64,000 nucleotides of DNA from Ramlibacter agri (GTDB lineage: Bacteria; Pseudomonadota; Gammaproteobacteria; Burkholderiales; Burkholderiaceae_C), in assembly GCF_012927085.1 (NCBI RefSeq), contig NZ_JABBFX010000001.1, forward strand, positions 1,240,001 to 1,304,000, in the 5' to 3' direction. Position 1 is the first letter of the stretch; each line of letters begins with the position of its first letter. Below the pieces are notes generated by a model. That model saw only the letters and a list, made by a program, of their open reading frames with translations. It had not been told where the DNA came from and made no database searches. Of this stretch, positions 53,786 through 62,410 are shown piece after piece. The translations under genes were made by a program, and so were the position numbers.

Positions 53786-54586
53786 TCACTCGCCGCGGAA
53801 GACGGGCTTGCGCTTTTCCAGGAAGGCGCGCGGGCCCTCCAGGAAATCCTCGCTCGCGGCGGCAGCGCCCATGCCGCGGGCTTCGGCCGCCAGCTGTTCG
53901 GCGAGCGTGCTGCCCAGGGAGCGGTGGATCAGCGCCTTGGCCTGTGCCAGCGCAATCGCCGGGCCGCGGGCCAGCCGGTGCGCCAGGGCCAGTGTGAAGG
54001 TTTCCAGTTCGGCGTCGTCCACCACGTGGCTCACCAACCCTTGTGCCAGCGCCGAAGTCGCATCGAGCCGCTCGCCGAGCAGTGCCATCGCCATCGCGCG
54101 CTTGCTGCCGATCGCCCGCGGCAGGAACCAGCTGGTGCCGCCGTCGGGACACGCTCCGATGTTCACGTGCGCCAGCTGGAAGCCGGCACTGCGCCCCGCC
54201 ACCACCAGGTCGCAGCCCACCGCGAAGCCCACGCCCGCCCCCGCGGCCGTGCCATGCACCATGGCGATGACGGGCTGCGGGATCCGCTGCAGCACGTTGA
54301 ACAGGTAGGTGTTCTTCGCGACGCGTGCTTCCACTGCCTGGCGGCGCTGCGCGGGCTCCAGCTGCGCGTACTGCGCGAAGCTGCGGATGTCGCCGCCGGC
54401 CATGAAATGCTCGCCGGCGCCGGCCAGCACGATGCAGCGGATGCGGCGGTCTTCTTCGGCGCGCAGCAGGAAGGCCAGCAGCGCCTCCAGCATCTCGGGA
54501 CTGGCTGCGTTGCGTGCCTCCGGCCGGTTGAACGTCAGGCGCGCAACGCCGTCCTCGACCGCGACGAGGAGATGGTCCGCGCTCAT
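53786..54586 (-). CDS. Enoyl-CoA hydratase/isomerase family protein
   Basis: This 266-residue crotonase-fold protein has NRPEARNAASPEML, the oxyanion-forming GAGEHFMAGGDIRSF, AAGAGVGFAVGCDLVVAG and GACPDGGTSWFLPRAIG, where the two acidic residues of hydratases would sit. It probably hydrates or isomerises an enoyl-CoA. Its start overlaps the acyl-CoA dehydrogenase stop by ATGA, so the two are coupled. Confidence 0.88.
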   Translation of the reverse strand: MSADHLLVAVEDGVARLTFNRPEARNAASPEMLEALLAFLLRAEEDRRIRCIVLAGAGEHFMAGGDIRSFAQYAQLEPAQRRQAVEARVAKNTYLFNVLQRIPQPVIAMVHGTAAGAGVGFAVGCDLVVAGRSAGFQLAHVNIGACPDGGTSWFLPRAIGSKRAMAMALLGERLDATSALAQGLVSHVVDDAELETFTLALAHRLARGPAIALAQAKALIHRSLGSTLAEQLAAEARGMGAAAASEDFLEGPRAFLEKRKPVFRGE

Positions 54587-55743
54587 GAACGCGCGGCGTC
54601 CGCCTTGAACAGGCTCTTGCCGATGATGGACTTCATGGTCTCGATGGAGCCGCCTGCGATGCGCGTGATGCGCGCATCGGCGTAAGCCCGCGCGATCGGG
54701 TATTCCCACATGTAGCCCCAGCCGCCGAACAGCTGCAGGCACTGGTCGACGACGCGTCCATGCAGCTCGGACAGCCACAGCTTCACCATGGCGGCGTCGG
54801 TTCCATCGAGCTTGCCGTCCATGAACTGGCGCACGCAGTGGTCGGTGAATACGCGGCCCACGGTCACCTCGGTCTTCAGTTCGGCCAGCTTGAACTGCGT
54901 GTTCTGGAAATCGGCCAGCGTCTGGCCGAACATCTTGCGTTCCTTGACGTGGTCGATGGTCCACTGCAGCGCGGCTTCGGCGACGGCCGCCGAGCGCACC
55001 GCCTGCGTCAGCCGCTCCTGCGCCAGGTTCTTCATCAGCAGCTTGAAGCCGCCGTGCTCCGGGCCCAGCAAGGCGGAGGCCGGCACCCGCATGTTGTCGA
55101 AGAAGAGCTCGGAAGTGTCCTGCGCCTTCAGCCCCAGCTTCTCCAGCCGCTTGCCGCGCACGAAGCCGGGCCGGTTGGTCTCGACGATGAACAGCGAAAT
55201 GCCGCCGCCGGCGGCGCCGGGGTCCGTCTTGCAAGCCAGCACCAGCACGTCGCAGATCTGGCCGTTGGAGATGAAGGTCTTCTGGCCGTTGATGACGTAG
55301 CTGTCGCCGTCGCGCTCGGCGCGCGTGCGCATGCCCTTCAAGTCGCTGCCGGCCTGCGGCTCGGTGAGGCCCAGCGCGCCGATCAGCTCGCCGCGCACCA
55401 TGGGCGGCAGGTAGCGCTGCTTCTGCGCTTCGCTGCCGAAAGCCAGGATGTAGGGCATCACCATCTCGTTGTGGACGGCGAAGGCGGGGCCGGTGTAACC
55501 GGCGGCGGACACTTCTTCCACCAGCGCGAAGTTGAAGAGCGCGTCGGCGCCGGCGCCTCCGTATTCCTCGGGGATCGAGCAGCCCAGCAGGCCGGCGGCG
55601 CCGGCCTTGCGCCAAAGCTCGCGCGGCACCTGGCCGTCGCGTTCCCACTGCGCGTGGAAGGGCGCGATCTCGGTATCGATGAAGCGGCGGACGGTGTCGC
55701 GGAAGGCCTGGTGTTCCGGGCCGTACAGGGTGCGTTCCAGCAT
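54583..55743 (-). CDS. Acyl-CoA dehydrogenase (long-chain-type)
   Basis: This 386-residue dehydrogenase has GLTEPQAGSDLKGMRTRAE (FAD-contacting), NGQKTFISNGQ, ERKMFGQTLADFQNTQFKLAEL and LFGGWGYMWEYPIARAYADARITRIAGGS. The last is the C-terminal GGxGY and R-x-x-x-I-x-x-G-x-x block that binds the second FAD of the dimer. The start ATG 55743 has gaggaaa upstream and lies beside operator F. It is transcribed with the hydratase gene. Confidence 0.9.
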   Translation of the reverse strand: MLERTLYGPEHQAFRDTVRRFIDTEIAPFHAQWERDGQVPRELWRKAGAAGLLGCSIPEEYGGAGADALFNFALVEEVSAAGYTGPAFAVHNEMVMPYILAFGSEAQKQRYLPPMVRGELIGALGLTEPQAGSDLKGMRTRAERDGDSYVINGQKTFISNGQICDVLVLACKTDPGAAGGGISLFIVETNRPGFVRGKRLEKLGLKAQDTSELFFDNMRVPASALLGPEHGGFKLLMKNLAQERLTQAVRSAAVAEAALQWTIDHVKERKMFGQTLADFQNTQFKLAELKTEVTVGRVFTDHCVRQFMDGKLDGTDAAMVKLWLSELHGRVVDQCLQLFGGWGYMWEYPIARAYADARITRIAGGSIETMKSIIGKSLFKADAARS

Positions 55744-55780
55744 GTCGTTTCCTCGGCTGCGCAGTGCGGGCGCCGAATTA

Positions 55781-55794
55781 GTATGGTTGCGTAC
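55781..55794. promoter_or_regulatory. Regulon operator F (GTATGGTTGCGTAC)
   Basis: A full match to the dyad GTAYG-N4-CRTAC, in the 96-base gap between the divergent acyl-CoA dehydrogenase gene and the HMG-CoA-synthase-like gene. It is followed by CATAAT (55802-55807), a likely -10 box of the rightward operon. Confidence 0.68.
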
Positions 55795-55839
55795 TGTATG
55801 CCATAATATTTTCCAGAGCAACCAACCCGAAAGGCGGCG

Positions 55840-57300
55840 ATGGCCAGCAAGGATGCCCCGGGGATCACCGGATTCGGCGGGTATGTCCCGCGACTGCGCA
55901 TGGAGCGGACGGCCATCGCGGCCGCCCACAAGTGGATGGCGCCCTCGCTGCGCTCGCTGGCCAAGGGCCGGCGCGCTTTCTGCAGCTGGGACGAGGACAG
56001 CGTGACGATGGCGGTGGAAGCCGCGCGCGACGCACTCGACGGGCGTGCCACGTCCGGCTTCACGAACCTGCTGTTCGCGTCCACCACCATGCCCTTCGCG
56101 GACCTGCAGAACAGCGCCCTCGTGCGCGCTGCGCTGGACCTGCCGCAGGACGTGCGCAGCGCGGACATCGGGCAGTCGCAGCGCGCCGGCACCGCGGCGC
56201 TGCTGCAGGCGCTGGCCAGCGGCCAGGCGGGCGACACGCTGGTGCTCGCGAGCGACAAGCCGCGCGGCAAGCCGGCGAGCACGCAGGAAATGACTTTCGG
56301 TGCCGGCGCCGCGGCTTTCCGCATCGGCCGCGACAACGTCCTCGCCACGCTGGAAGGCAGCGCCAGCAGTTCCACCGTCTTCGTCGACCACTTCCGCTCG
56401 GCCGACAACAAGTACGACTACTTCTGGGAAGAGCGCTGGATCCGCGACGAGGGCTACCTGAAGCTCGTGCCGCCCGTGGCCGCCGCTGCGCTGAAGGCGG
56501 CGGGCGTCACCGCCGGCGAGATCCAGCACTTCGTCATGGCTTCGCCCTTCCGCGGCGTCGTGGCGGCACTGGCGAAGAAGCTCGGCTTGCCCGAGGGCAG
56601 CCTGGCCGACGCGCTGGACGAGTCCTGCGGCTACAGCGGCAGCGCCCACGCCTTGCTGATGCTGGCGAACGTGCTGGAGAAGGCGAAGCCGGGCGAGCGC
56701 ATCCTGCTGGTCGGCTTCGGCCAGGGCTGCGACGCGCTGGTGCTGCAAGCCACGGACGCCATCACCGCCTTCAAGCCACGCCGTGGCGTGAGCGGCGCGC
56801 TGGCCGACGCCCAGCCGCACGATGCCTACCTGCGCATGCTGTCCTTCGAGGACGGGATCGAGCTGGAGTGGGGCATGCGCGCGGAGCGGCCGGTGAAGAC
56901 CGCGCTGACCGAGCAATACCGCTCGCGTGAGCAGATCTCCGGCTTCCGTGCGGGCCGCTGCCGCAAGTGCGGCACGGTGCAGTTCCCGCAACTGCCTTAC
57001 TGCGTGGAGCCGACTTGCGTGGCGCCGCGCGAGCAGTTCGATCAGGTCGGGCTGGCCGACGTCCCCTGCCAGGTGCTGACGCACACCGCCGACTGGCTGT
57101 CCTACCACCCGGCGCCGCCGCTCTACGTGGGCTTCGCGCAGTTCGACAACGGCGCGCGCCTGCAGATGGAGATGGTCGACGTGGGCGGGGCCGGCGTCGA
57201 GGTGGGGACGCAACTGCGCATGGTCTATCGCATCAAGGACCTCGATCGCAGCCGCGGCTACCCGCGCTACTTCTGGAAAGCAACGCCGGTTCAGGCCTGA
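55840..57300 (+). CDS. HMG-CoA-synthase/KAS III-like protein fused to a DUF35 zinc ribbon-OB domain, catalytic Cys missing
   Basis: This 486-residue protein has a thiolase-fold part (about 1-340) that opens ITGFGGYVPRLRM and resembles HMG-CoA synthase/KAS III. The nucleophile block, typically EACYGGTAA, reads GQSQRAGTAA here, with Gln at 114 in place of the Cys. The catalytic His block reads MASPF, with Ala near 234. A DUF35 part (about 365-486) follows, with a four-Cys zinc ribbon (CRKCGTVQFPQ...C...C, about residues 372-394) and an OB fold. It is probably a non-catalytic acyl-CoA-binding partner of the thiolase encoded next, like DUF35-containing thiolase complexes. This role is inferred. 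Confidence 0.8.
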   Translation: MASKDAPGITGFGGYVPRLRMERTAIAAAHKWMAPSLRSLAKGRRAFCSWDEDSVTMAVEAARDALDGRATSGFTNLLFASTTMPFADLQNSALVRAALDLPQDVRSADIGQSQRAGTAALLQALASGQAGDTLVLASDKPRGKPASTQEMTFGAGAAAFRIGRDNVLATLEGSASSSTVFVDHFRSADNKYDYFWEERWIRDEGYLKLVPPVAAAALKAAGVTAGEIQHFVMASPFRGVVAALAKKLGLPEGSLADALDESCGYSGSAHALLMLANVLEKAKPGERILLVGFGQGCDALVLQATDAITAFKPRRGVSGALADAQPHDAYLRMLSFEDGIELEWGMRAERPVKTALTEQYRSREQISGFRAGRCRKCGTVQFPQLPYCVEPTCVAPREQFDQVGLADVPCQVLTHTADWLSYHPAPPLYVGFAQFDNGARLQMEMVDVGGAGVEVGTQLRMVYRIKDLDRSRGYPRYFWKATPVQA

Positions 57301-57315
57301 AAGGAAACACCCGCC

Positions 57316-58518
57316 ATGGCAACAGGCATCAAGGACAAGGTCGCGATCCTCGGCATGGGCTGCGCCCGCTTCGGCGAGCGCTGGGACGCCGGCACCGCGG
57401 AACTGCTGGCGGAAGCCTTCGAAGAAGCGCTGGCGGACGCCGGCATCGAGCGCAAGCAGATCCAGGCCGCGTGGTACGGCTCCGGCGTGGACCAGGTCAA
57501 CGTCGGCAACTCGTGCATCCCGGCGGCGATGGCGCTGCGCCTCGACGGCATCCCGGTGAGCCGGGTGGAGAACATGTGCGCCACCGGCACCGAGGCGCTG
57601 CGCGGCGCGGTGTACGCGGTGGCTTCGGGCGCCTACGACATCGCGCTTGCGGTCGGCGCGGAGAAGCTGAAGGACACCGGCTACGGCGGCTTGCCCACGC
57701 CTTTCAAGGGCACTTTCAACGACCTGTGGCTGAACCTCGGCGCCGCGCCGGCCGGTTTCGCCCAGCTCGCCGCCGGCTACCGTGCCAAGCACGGCATCTC
57801 CAAGGAGCAGCTGAAGCGCGCGCTGACGCACGTGTCCTGGAAGAGCCACCAGAACGGCGCGCTCAGCCCCAAGGCCCACCTGCAGAAGGCGGTGACCAAG
57901 GAGCAGATCCAGGACGCGCCGATGATCTGCGAGCCGCTGGGCCTGTTCGACTGCTGCGGCGTCAGCGACGGCGCGGCGGCGGCGATCGTCACGACGCCGG
58001 AGATTGCCCGCGCGCTGGGCAAGAGGGATCTCGTGACCGTCAAGGCGCTGCAGCTGTCGGCGGCATCCGGTGTCGAAGCCGGCACCACGCAGTGGGACGG
58101 CAGCTACGTGCGCACGACGCGCAACGCGGTGCAGCGGGCCTACGCGGAGGCGGGCATCCGCAAGCCGCGCGAGCAACTGGACCTGATCGAGGTGCACGAC
58201 TGCTTCTCCATCACCGAGCTGGTGACCATGGAGGACCTGGGCATCTCGGGCGACGGCCAGGCCGTCTCGGACATCCTCGACGGCTTCTACGACCGCGAAG
58301 GCGGCGGTGTGGCCTGCCAGGTGGACGGCGGCCTCAAGTGCTTCGGCCATCCCATCGGCGCCAGCGGCCTGCGCATGGCTTACGAGGTCTACACGCAGCT
58401 GCTGGGGCGCGCGGGCAAGCGCCAGCTGAAGGCGCCCAGCATCGGCCTGACGCACAACCTGGGCGGCGTGCCTTTCCAGGGCGTGGCCGCGATCTCCATC
58501 CTGGGCCTGCAGGGCTGA
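57316..58518 (+). CDS. SCP-x type thiolase
   Basis: This 400-residue thiolase has the acyl-accepting Cys in VENMCATGTEAL (about 88), the HDCF block (VHDCFSITEL, about residues 294-303) and the GGLKCFGHPIGASGLRM block with the catalytic His. These HDCF and GHPxGAxG motifs are those of SCP-x/lipid-transfer thiolases, which act on branched or steroid-like 3-ketoacyl-CoAs, or in retro-aldol cleavage. It starts 16 bases after the degenerate HMG-CoA-synthase-like/DUF35 gene, with which it probably forms a complex. Confidence 0.88.
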   Translation: MATGIKDKVAILGMGCARFGERWDAGTAELLAEAFEEALADAGIERKQIQAAWYGSGVDQVNVGNSCIPAAMALRLDGIPVSRVENMCATGTEALRGAVYAVASGAYDIALAVGAEKLKDTGYGGLPTPFKGTFNDLWLNLGAAPAGFAQLAAGYRAKHGISKEQLKRALTHVSWKSHQNGALSPKAHLQKAVTKEQIQDAPMICEPLGLFDCCGVSDGAAAAIVTTPEIARALGKRDLVTVKALQLSAASGVEAGTTQWDGSYVRTTRNAVQRAYAEAGIRKPREQLDLIEVHDCFSITELVTMEDLGISGDGQAVSDILDGFYDREGGGVACQVDGGLKCFGHPIGASGLRMAYEVYTQLLGRAGKRQLKAPSIGLTHNLGGVPFQGVAAISILGLQG

Positions 58519-58521
58519 GGC

Positions 58522-59535
58522 ATGGCGGCGCAAATGCAGAGGCGGGTGGTGCTGGCGTCGCGCCCGCACGGCATCCCGCAGGGGGAGCACTTCCGCATCG
58601 AAGAAGCTGCGGTGCCGGAGCTCCGCACGGGTGAATTCCTGGTGCGCAACCAGTTCCTGTCGGTCGAGCCTGCGATGCGCGGCTGGGTGAACGCTGCTGC
58701 CAACTACTCGGACCCGGTTCCGGTGGGTGGCGTGATGCGCAGCTTCGCCGCCGGCGTGGTGGTGGCTTCGCGCCACCCGGGCTACGCCGAAGGCGATGCC
58801 GTGATGGGCATGCTGGGCTGGCAGGAATACGCGGTCAGCGACGGCAGCGGCATCCGCCGCAAGGTGCGCGAGACCGACCTGCCGCTGTCCTTGTCGCTGG
58901 GCGTGCTGGGCATCAACGGCGTCACGGCGTACTTCGCGCTGACGGAAGCCGGCGAGCCGCGTCCGGGCGACACGGTGGTGGTCTCCACCGCCGCCGGCTC
59001 GGTCGGCTCCGCCGCCGGCCAGATCGCGAAGATGATGGGCTGCCGCACCGTGGGCATCGCCGGTGGCGCGCAGAAGACGGCGCTGTGCCGCGACTTCTTC
59101 GGTTTCGATGCCGCCGTCGACTACAAGTCCGCGGACTTCGCGGGCGCGCTGGCAGCCGCCCTGCCGCAGGGCGTGGACGTCTATTACGACAACACCGGCG
59201 GCGCGGTCAGCGACGCCGTGCTGCCCCGCATCAACAAGGGCGCGCGCATCGTCATCTGCGGCACCGCGTCGGTGGCGAGCTGGGAGCCCTGGCCGTCCGG
59301 GCCGCGGGTGGAGCGCCACCTGTTGAACAAGGCCGCGCGCATGCAGGGTTTCCTGGTCTGGGACTACGAGCATCGCTACGAAGAAGCAGTGGCCAAGCTG
59401 GCCGCCTGGGTGCGTGACGGCCGCCTGAAGGTCCGCGAAGAAGTGCTGCAAGGCCTGGAGGCCGCACCCGATGCGATCGCCGGCCTGTACCGCGGCGAGA
59501 ACCTCGGCAAGCGGGTGATCCGCCTGCACGACTGA
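58522..59535 (+). CDS. NADP-dependent MDR oxidoreductase (leukotriene B4 12-hydroxydehydrogenase/PTGR-like)
   Basis: This 337-residue zinc-free reductase has FLVRNQFLSVEPAMRGWVN near the N terminus, TAYFALTEAGEPRPGDTVVVSTAAGSVGS as the cofactor-binding segment, and VDVYYDNTGGAVSDAVLPRINKGARIVICG. This is the pattern of the PTGR/CurA-type double-bond reductases that act on enones or enoyl-CoAs. It begins 4 bases after the thiolase stop. Confidence 0.88.
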   Translation: MAAQMQRRVVLASRPHGIPQGEHFRIEEAAVPELRTGEFLVRNQFLSVEPAMRGWVNAAANYSDPVPVGGVMRSFAAGVVVASRHPGYAEGDAVMGMLGWQEYAVSDGSGIRRKVRETDLPLSLSLGVLGINGVTAYFALTEAGEPRPGDTVVVSTAAGSVGSAAGQIAKMMGCRTVGIAGGAQKTALCRDFFGFDAAVDYKSADFAGALAAALPQGVDVYYDNTGGAVSDAVLPRINKGARIVICGTASVASWEPWPSGPRVERHLLNKAARMQGFLVWDYEHRYEEAVAKLAAWVRDGRLKVREEVLQGLEAAPDAIAGLYRGENLGKRVIRLHD

Positions 59536-59552
59536 AAAGGCAAGGAGGAGAC

Positions 59553-60410
59553 ATGAATCTCGAGAAGTTGCTGAAGTTCCAGGTGCCTGCCGTCGAAGCG
59601 CGCATGACGGCCAAGGACGCGATGCTCTATGCGCTGGGCGTGGGCGTCGGCGACCGGCCCGAAGACCCCGCCGACCTGCAGTTCGTGTACGAGCGGGCGC
59701 AGCCCTTCAAGGTGGTGCCCTCGTACGTCAACGTCATCTGCCACCCGGGTGGCTGGATCATGGCGCCGGAGCTGGAAGTGGACTGGGTGAAGCTGCTGCA
59801 TGGCGAGCAGGGCTTCGAGATGCACAAGCAGCTGAAGCCGGACACGAGCTATGTGAGCAGCAACCAGATCCTGGGCGTCGTCGACAAGGGCGCGGGCAAG
59901 GGTGCGATGCTGTTCCTGCGCAAGCAGCTGCACGAGGTGGGCAGCGGCGACCTGGTGAGCACCATCGACAGTACCTACGTGCTGCGCGGCGACGGCGGCT
60001 GCGGCTCCACGCTGGCCGAAGCGCCGGCTCCGCATGCGCTGCCGCAACGCGCGCCCGATGCGGAGGTGTCGCTGCCCACGCTGCAGCGCGCCGCACTGAT
60101 CTACCGGTTGTCCGGCGACTTCAACCCGATCCACGCCGATCCGGCGATCGCCCGCAAGGCCGGCTTCGAACGGCCCATCCTGCACGGCCTGTGCTCGCTG
60201 GGCCTCGCCACGCGCGCCGTGCTGCGCGCCTGCTGCGACGACGACCCCGAGCGGCTGAAGTCGCTGAAGCTGCGCTTCTCCTCGCCGGTGTACCCGGGCG
60301 AGACGCTGGTGACGGAAGTCTGGCGCGATGGCAGGGAGGTGAGCTTCCGCACGCGCGTGGCCGAACGCGACGTCGTGGTCTTGAACAACGGCCGGGCCGT
60401 GCTGGCCTGA
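59553..60410 (+). CDS. MaoC-like (MFE-2 type) enoyl-CoA hydratase 2
   Basis: This 285-residue double hot-dog protein has an N-terminal half with TAKDAMLYALGVGVG and a C-terminal catalytic half carrying YRLSGDFNPIHADPAIARKAGF (about residues 184-205), the hydratase 2 motif with its Asp/His dyad, followed by PILHGLCSLG. It corresponds to the (R)-specific hydratase domain of multifunctional enzyme type 2, complementing the MFE-2-like SDRs in the region. A good ribosome site (aaggaggag) lies upstream. Confidence 0.9.
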   Translation: MNLEKLLKFQVPAVEARMTAKDAMLYALGVGVGDRPEDPADLQFVYERAQPFKVVPSYVNVICHPGGWIMAPELEVDWVKLLHGEQGFEMHKQLKPDTSYVSSNQILGVVDKGAGKGAMLFLRKQLHEVGSGDLVSTIDSTYVLRGDGGCGSTLAEAPAPHALPQRAPDAEVSLPTLQRAALIYRLSGDFNPIHADPAIARKAGFERPILHGLCSLGLATRAVLRACCDDDPERLKSLKLRFSSPVYPGETLVTEVWRDGREVSFRTRVAERDVVVLNNGRAVLA

Positions 60411-60424
60411 GGAGGAGACGCTTG

Positions 60425-62410
60425 GTGGAAGCGAACACGCGGCGATTGCGCGACTGGCTGCGCGCCGAAGGCGGCCCGGACCTGCAAGACTTCGAGGCGC
60501 TGCGGCGCTGGTCCGTGGAGCACGTCGAGGATTTCTGGCAGGCGCTGTGGACCTATTTCGGCGTGCAATCGCCCACGCCGCACGAGCGCGTGCTGTCCGG
60601 CCACGCCATGCCGGGTGCGCGCTGGTTCGAGGGCGCTCAGGTCAACTATGCGGGACATTTGCGGCGCCATGTGGAAGGCGCGGGTGCGGCCGGCGTGCCC
60701 GCCGTCGTCTTCCGCAACGAACGCCTGCAGGCCGAAGGCCGCAGCGAGGAGATCGCCTGGCCCGAACTGCTGGACCAGGCCGCGGCGCTGGCGGCAACCT
60801 TGCGGGCACAGGGCGTGGAGCGTGGCGATCGCGTTGCCGCCTACCTGCCCAACATCCCGCAGGCGCTGGTCGCCTTTCTCGCCTGCGCTTCTCTTGGCGC
60901 GGTCTGGACCCTGTGCGCGCCCGACATGGGCCTGGCCACGGTGCGCGACCGTTTCCGGCAGGTCGATGCGAAGGTGCTGATCGCCTGCGACGGCTCCGTC
61001 TACGGCGGCAAGACGGCGGACCGGCGCGAACTGGTCGCCTCGCTGCTGCAGGAGCTGCCCACGGTGCGCTCGCTGGTGCTGGTGCCTTACCTCGAATCAG
61101 CGGGCGCAAGCGGCGGACCTTTCCCCTTCGAACCCGGCGCCTGGCAAGGACGCGTCGTGGCCTGGGACGAGGCGCTGGCCGGCAAGGAGCGCGTCGCGCC
61201 CGAGCCGGTGCCGTTCTCGCATCCGCTATGGATCGTCTACAGCAGCGGCACCACCGGCCTGCCCAAGCCCATCGTCCACGGGCATGGCGGCGTGATGCTG
61301 GAGATGCTGAAGCTGCATGCCTTCCACCTGAACCTGCAGCCCAGCGCGGGCACGAGCGAGCGCTTCCACTGGTACAGCAGTTCGGGCTGGGTGATGTGGA
61401 ACCTGGCCGTGTCCGCCTTGCTGCTCGGGACCACGGTCTGCATCTACGACGGCCACCCCGCCTGTCCGCAAGCCGACACGCTGTGGCGCTTCGCCGACCA
61501 GGTGGGCCTGAGCTTCCTCGGTGCCGGCGCGGCCTTCTACACGTCCTGCATGAAAGCCGGCATCGAGCCGCGCAAGAACTTGCGGCTTGAACACCTGCGC
61601 GCGCTCGGCTCCACGGGCTCGCCGCTGCCGCCGCAAGCGTATGAGTGGGGCGACCAGGCCGTGAAGCCCGGCATCTGGTGGGCCGTCATCTCCGGCGGCA
61701 CCGACCTGGCCAGCGCCTTCCTGGGCGGCACGCCCGAACTGCCCACCGTGGCCGGCGAGATGCAGGCGCGCTGCCTGGGCGCCGACATCCACGCCTGGAA
61801 CGAGCAGGGCCAGGGCGTGATCGACGACGTGGGTGAACTCGTTTGCGTGCAGCCCATGCCTTCCATGCCGCTGTTCTTCTGGGGCGACCAGGGCAACAAG
61901 CGTTACCTGGACAGCTACTTCGACGTCTATCCGGGCGTGTGGCGGCACGGGGACTGGCTGCGCATCACGCCCGCTGGCAGCACCGTCGTCTATGGGCGCA
62001 GCGACGCGACGCTCAACCGCCATGGGCACCGCCTGGGCACCAGCGAGTTGTACCGCGTGGTCGAAGCCATCCCCGAGGTGCTGGACAGCCTGGTGGTCGA
62101 CATCGAGTTCCTGGGCCGTCCCAGCTTCATGCCGCTGTTCGTGGTGCTGCGTCCCGGCGTCGTGCTCGATGCCCCGCTGCAGGATGAAATCCGCAAGCGC
62201 ATCCGGCAGGAGCTGTCGCCGCGCTTCGTGCCCGACGAAGTGAGGCAGGTGGCGGAGATCCCGCGTACGCTCACCGGCAAGAAGCAGGAGCTGCCGGTGA
62301 AGAAGCTGATGCTGGGGCGCCGCCTGGAGGACGTGGTGAACAAGGACGCCTGCGCCAACCCGCAGGCCTTCGACTGGTTTGCCGACTACGCGCGAAGGCA
62401 CGCCGCATGA
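60425..62410 (+). CDS. Acetoacetyl-CoA synthetase-like acid-CoA ligase
   Basis: This ligase of about 661 residues is of acetoacetyl-CoA synthetase length and plan, with an N-terminal cap (FWQALWTYFGVQSP...ARWFEGAQVNYAGH), P-loop IVYSSGTTGLPKPIVHGHGG (about 268-287), WWAVISGGTDLASAFLGG, GVWRHGDWLRI and the C-terminal catalytic Lys in RTLTGKKQELPVKK. The family forms AMP intermediates of acetoacetate or related beta-keto acids. The start is GTG 60425, or TTG 60422 three bases earlier; the ggaggag site suits the GTG better. It follows the MaoC gene. Confidence 0.87.
   Translation: MEANTRRLRDWLRAEGGPDLQDFEALRRWSVEHVEDFWQALWTYFGVQSPTPHERVLSGHAMPGARWFEGAQVNYAGHLRRHVEGAGAAGVPAVVFRNERLQAEGRSEEIAWPELLDQAAALAATLRAQGVERGDRVAAYLPNIPQALVAFLACASLGAVWTLCAPDMGLATVRDRFRQVDAKVLIACDGSVYGGKTADRRELVASLLQELPTVRSLVLVPYLESAGASGGPFPFEPGAWQGRVVAWDEALAGKERVAPEPVPFSHPLWIVYSSGTTGLPKPIVHGHGGVMLEMLKLHAFHLNLQPSAGTSERFHWYSSSGWVMWNLAVSALLLGTTVCIYDGHPACPQADTLWRFADQVGLSFLGAGAAFYTSCMKAGIEPRKNLRLEHLRALGSTGSPLPPQAYEWGDQAVKPGIWWAVISGGTDLASAFLGGTPELPTVAGEMQARCLGADIHAWNEQGQGVIDDVGELVCVQPMPSMPLFFWGDQGNKRYLDSYFDVYPGVWRHGDWLRITPAGSTVVYGRSDATLNRHGHRLGTSELYRVVEAIPEVLDSLVVDIEFLGRPSFMPLFVVLRPGVVLDAPLQDEIRKRIRQELSPRFVPDEVRQVAEIPRTLTGKKQELPVKKLMLGRRLEDVVNKDACANPQAFDWFADYARRHAA

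Noticed and set aside
54583..59529. A 1648-codon minus-strand open frame opposite the HMG-CoA-synthase-like, thiolase and MDR genes
   Set aside because: Only its last 386 codons (the acyl-CoA dehydrogenase, from 55743) look like protein. The rest is the antisense of well-recognised plus-strand genes and has the Arg/Gly/His/Val-rich composition of GC-rich shadow frames.
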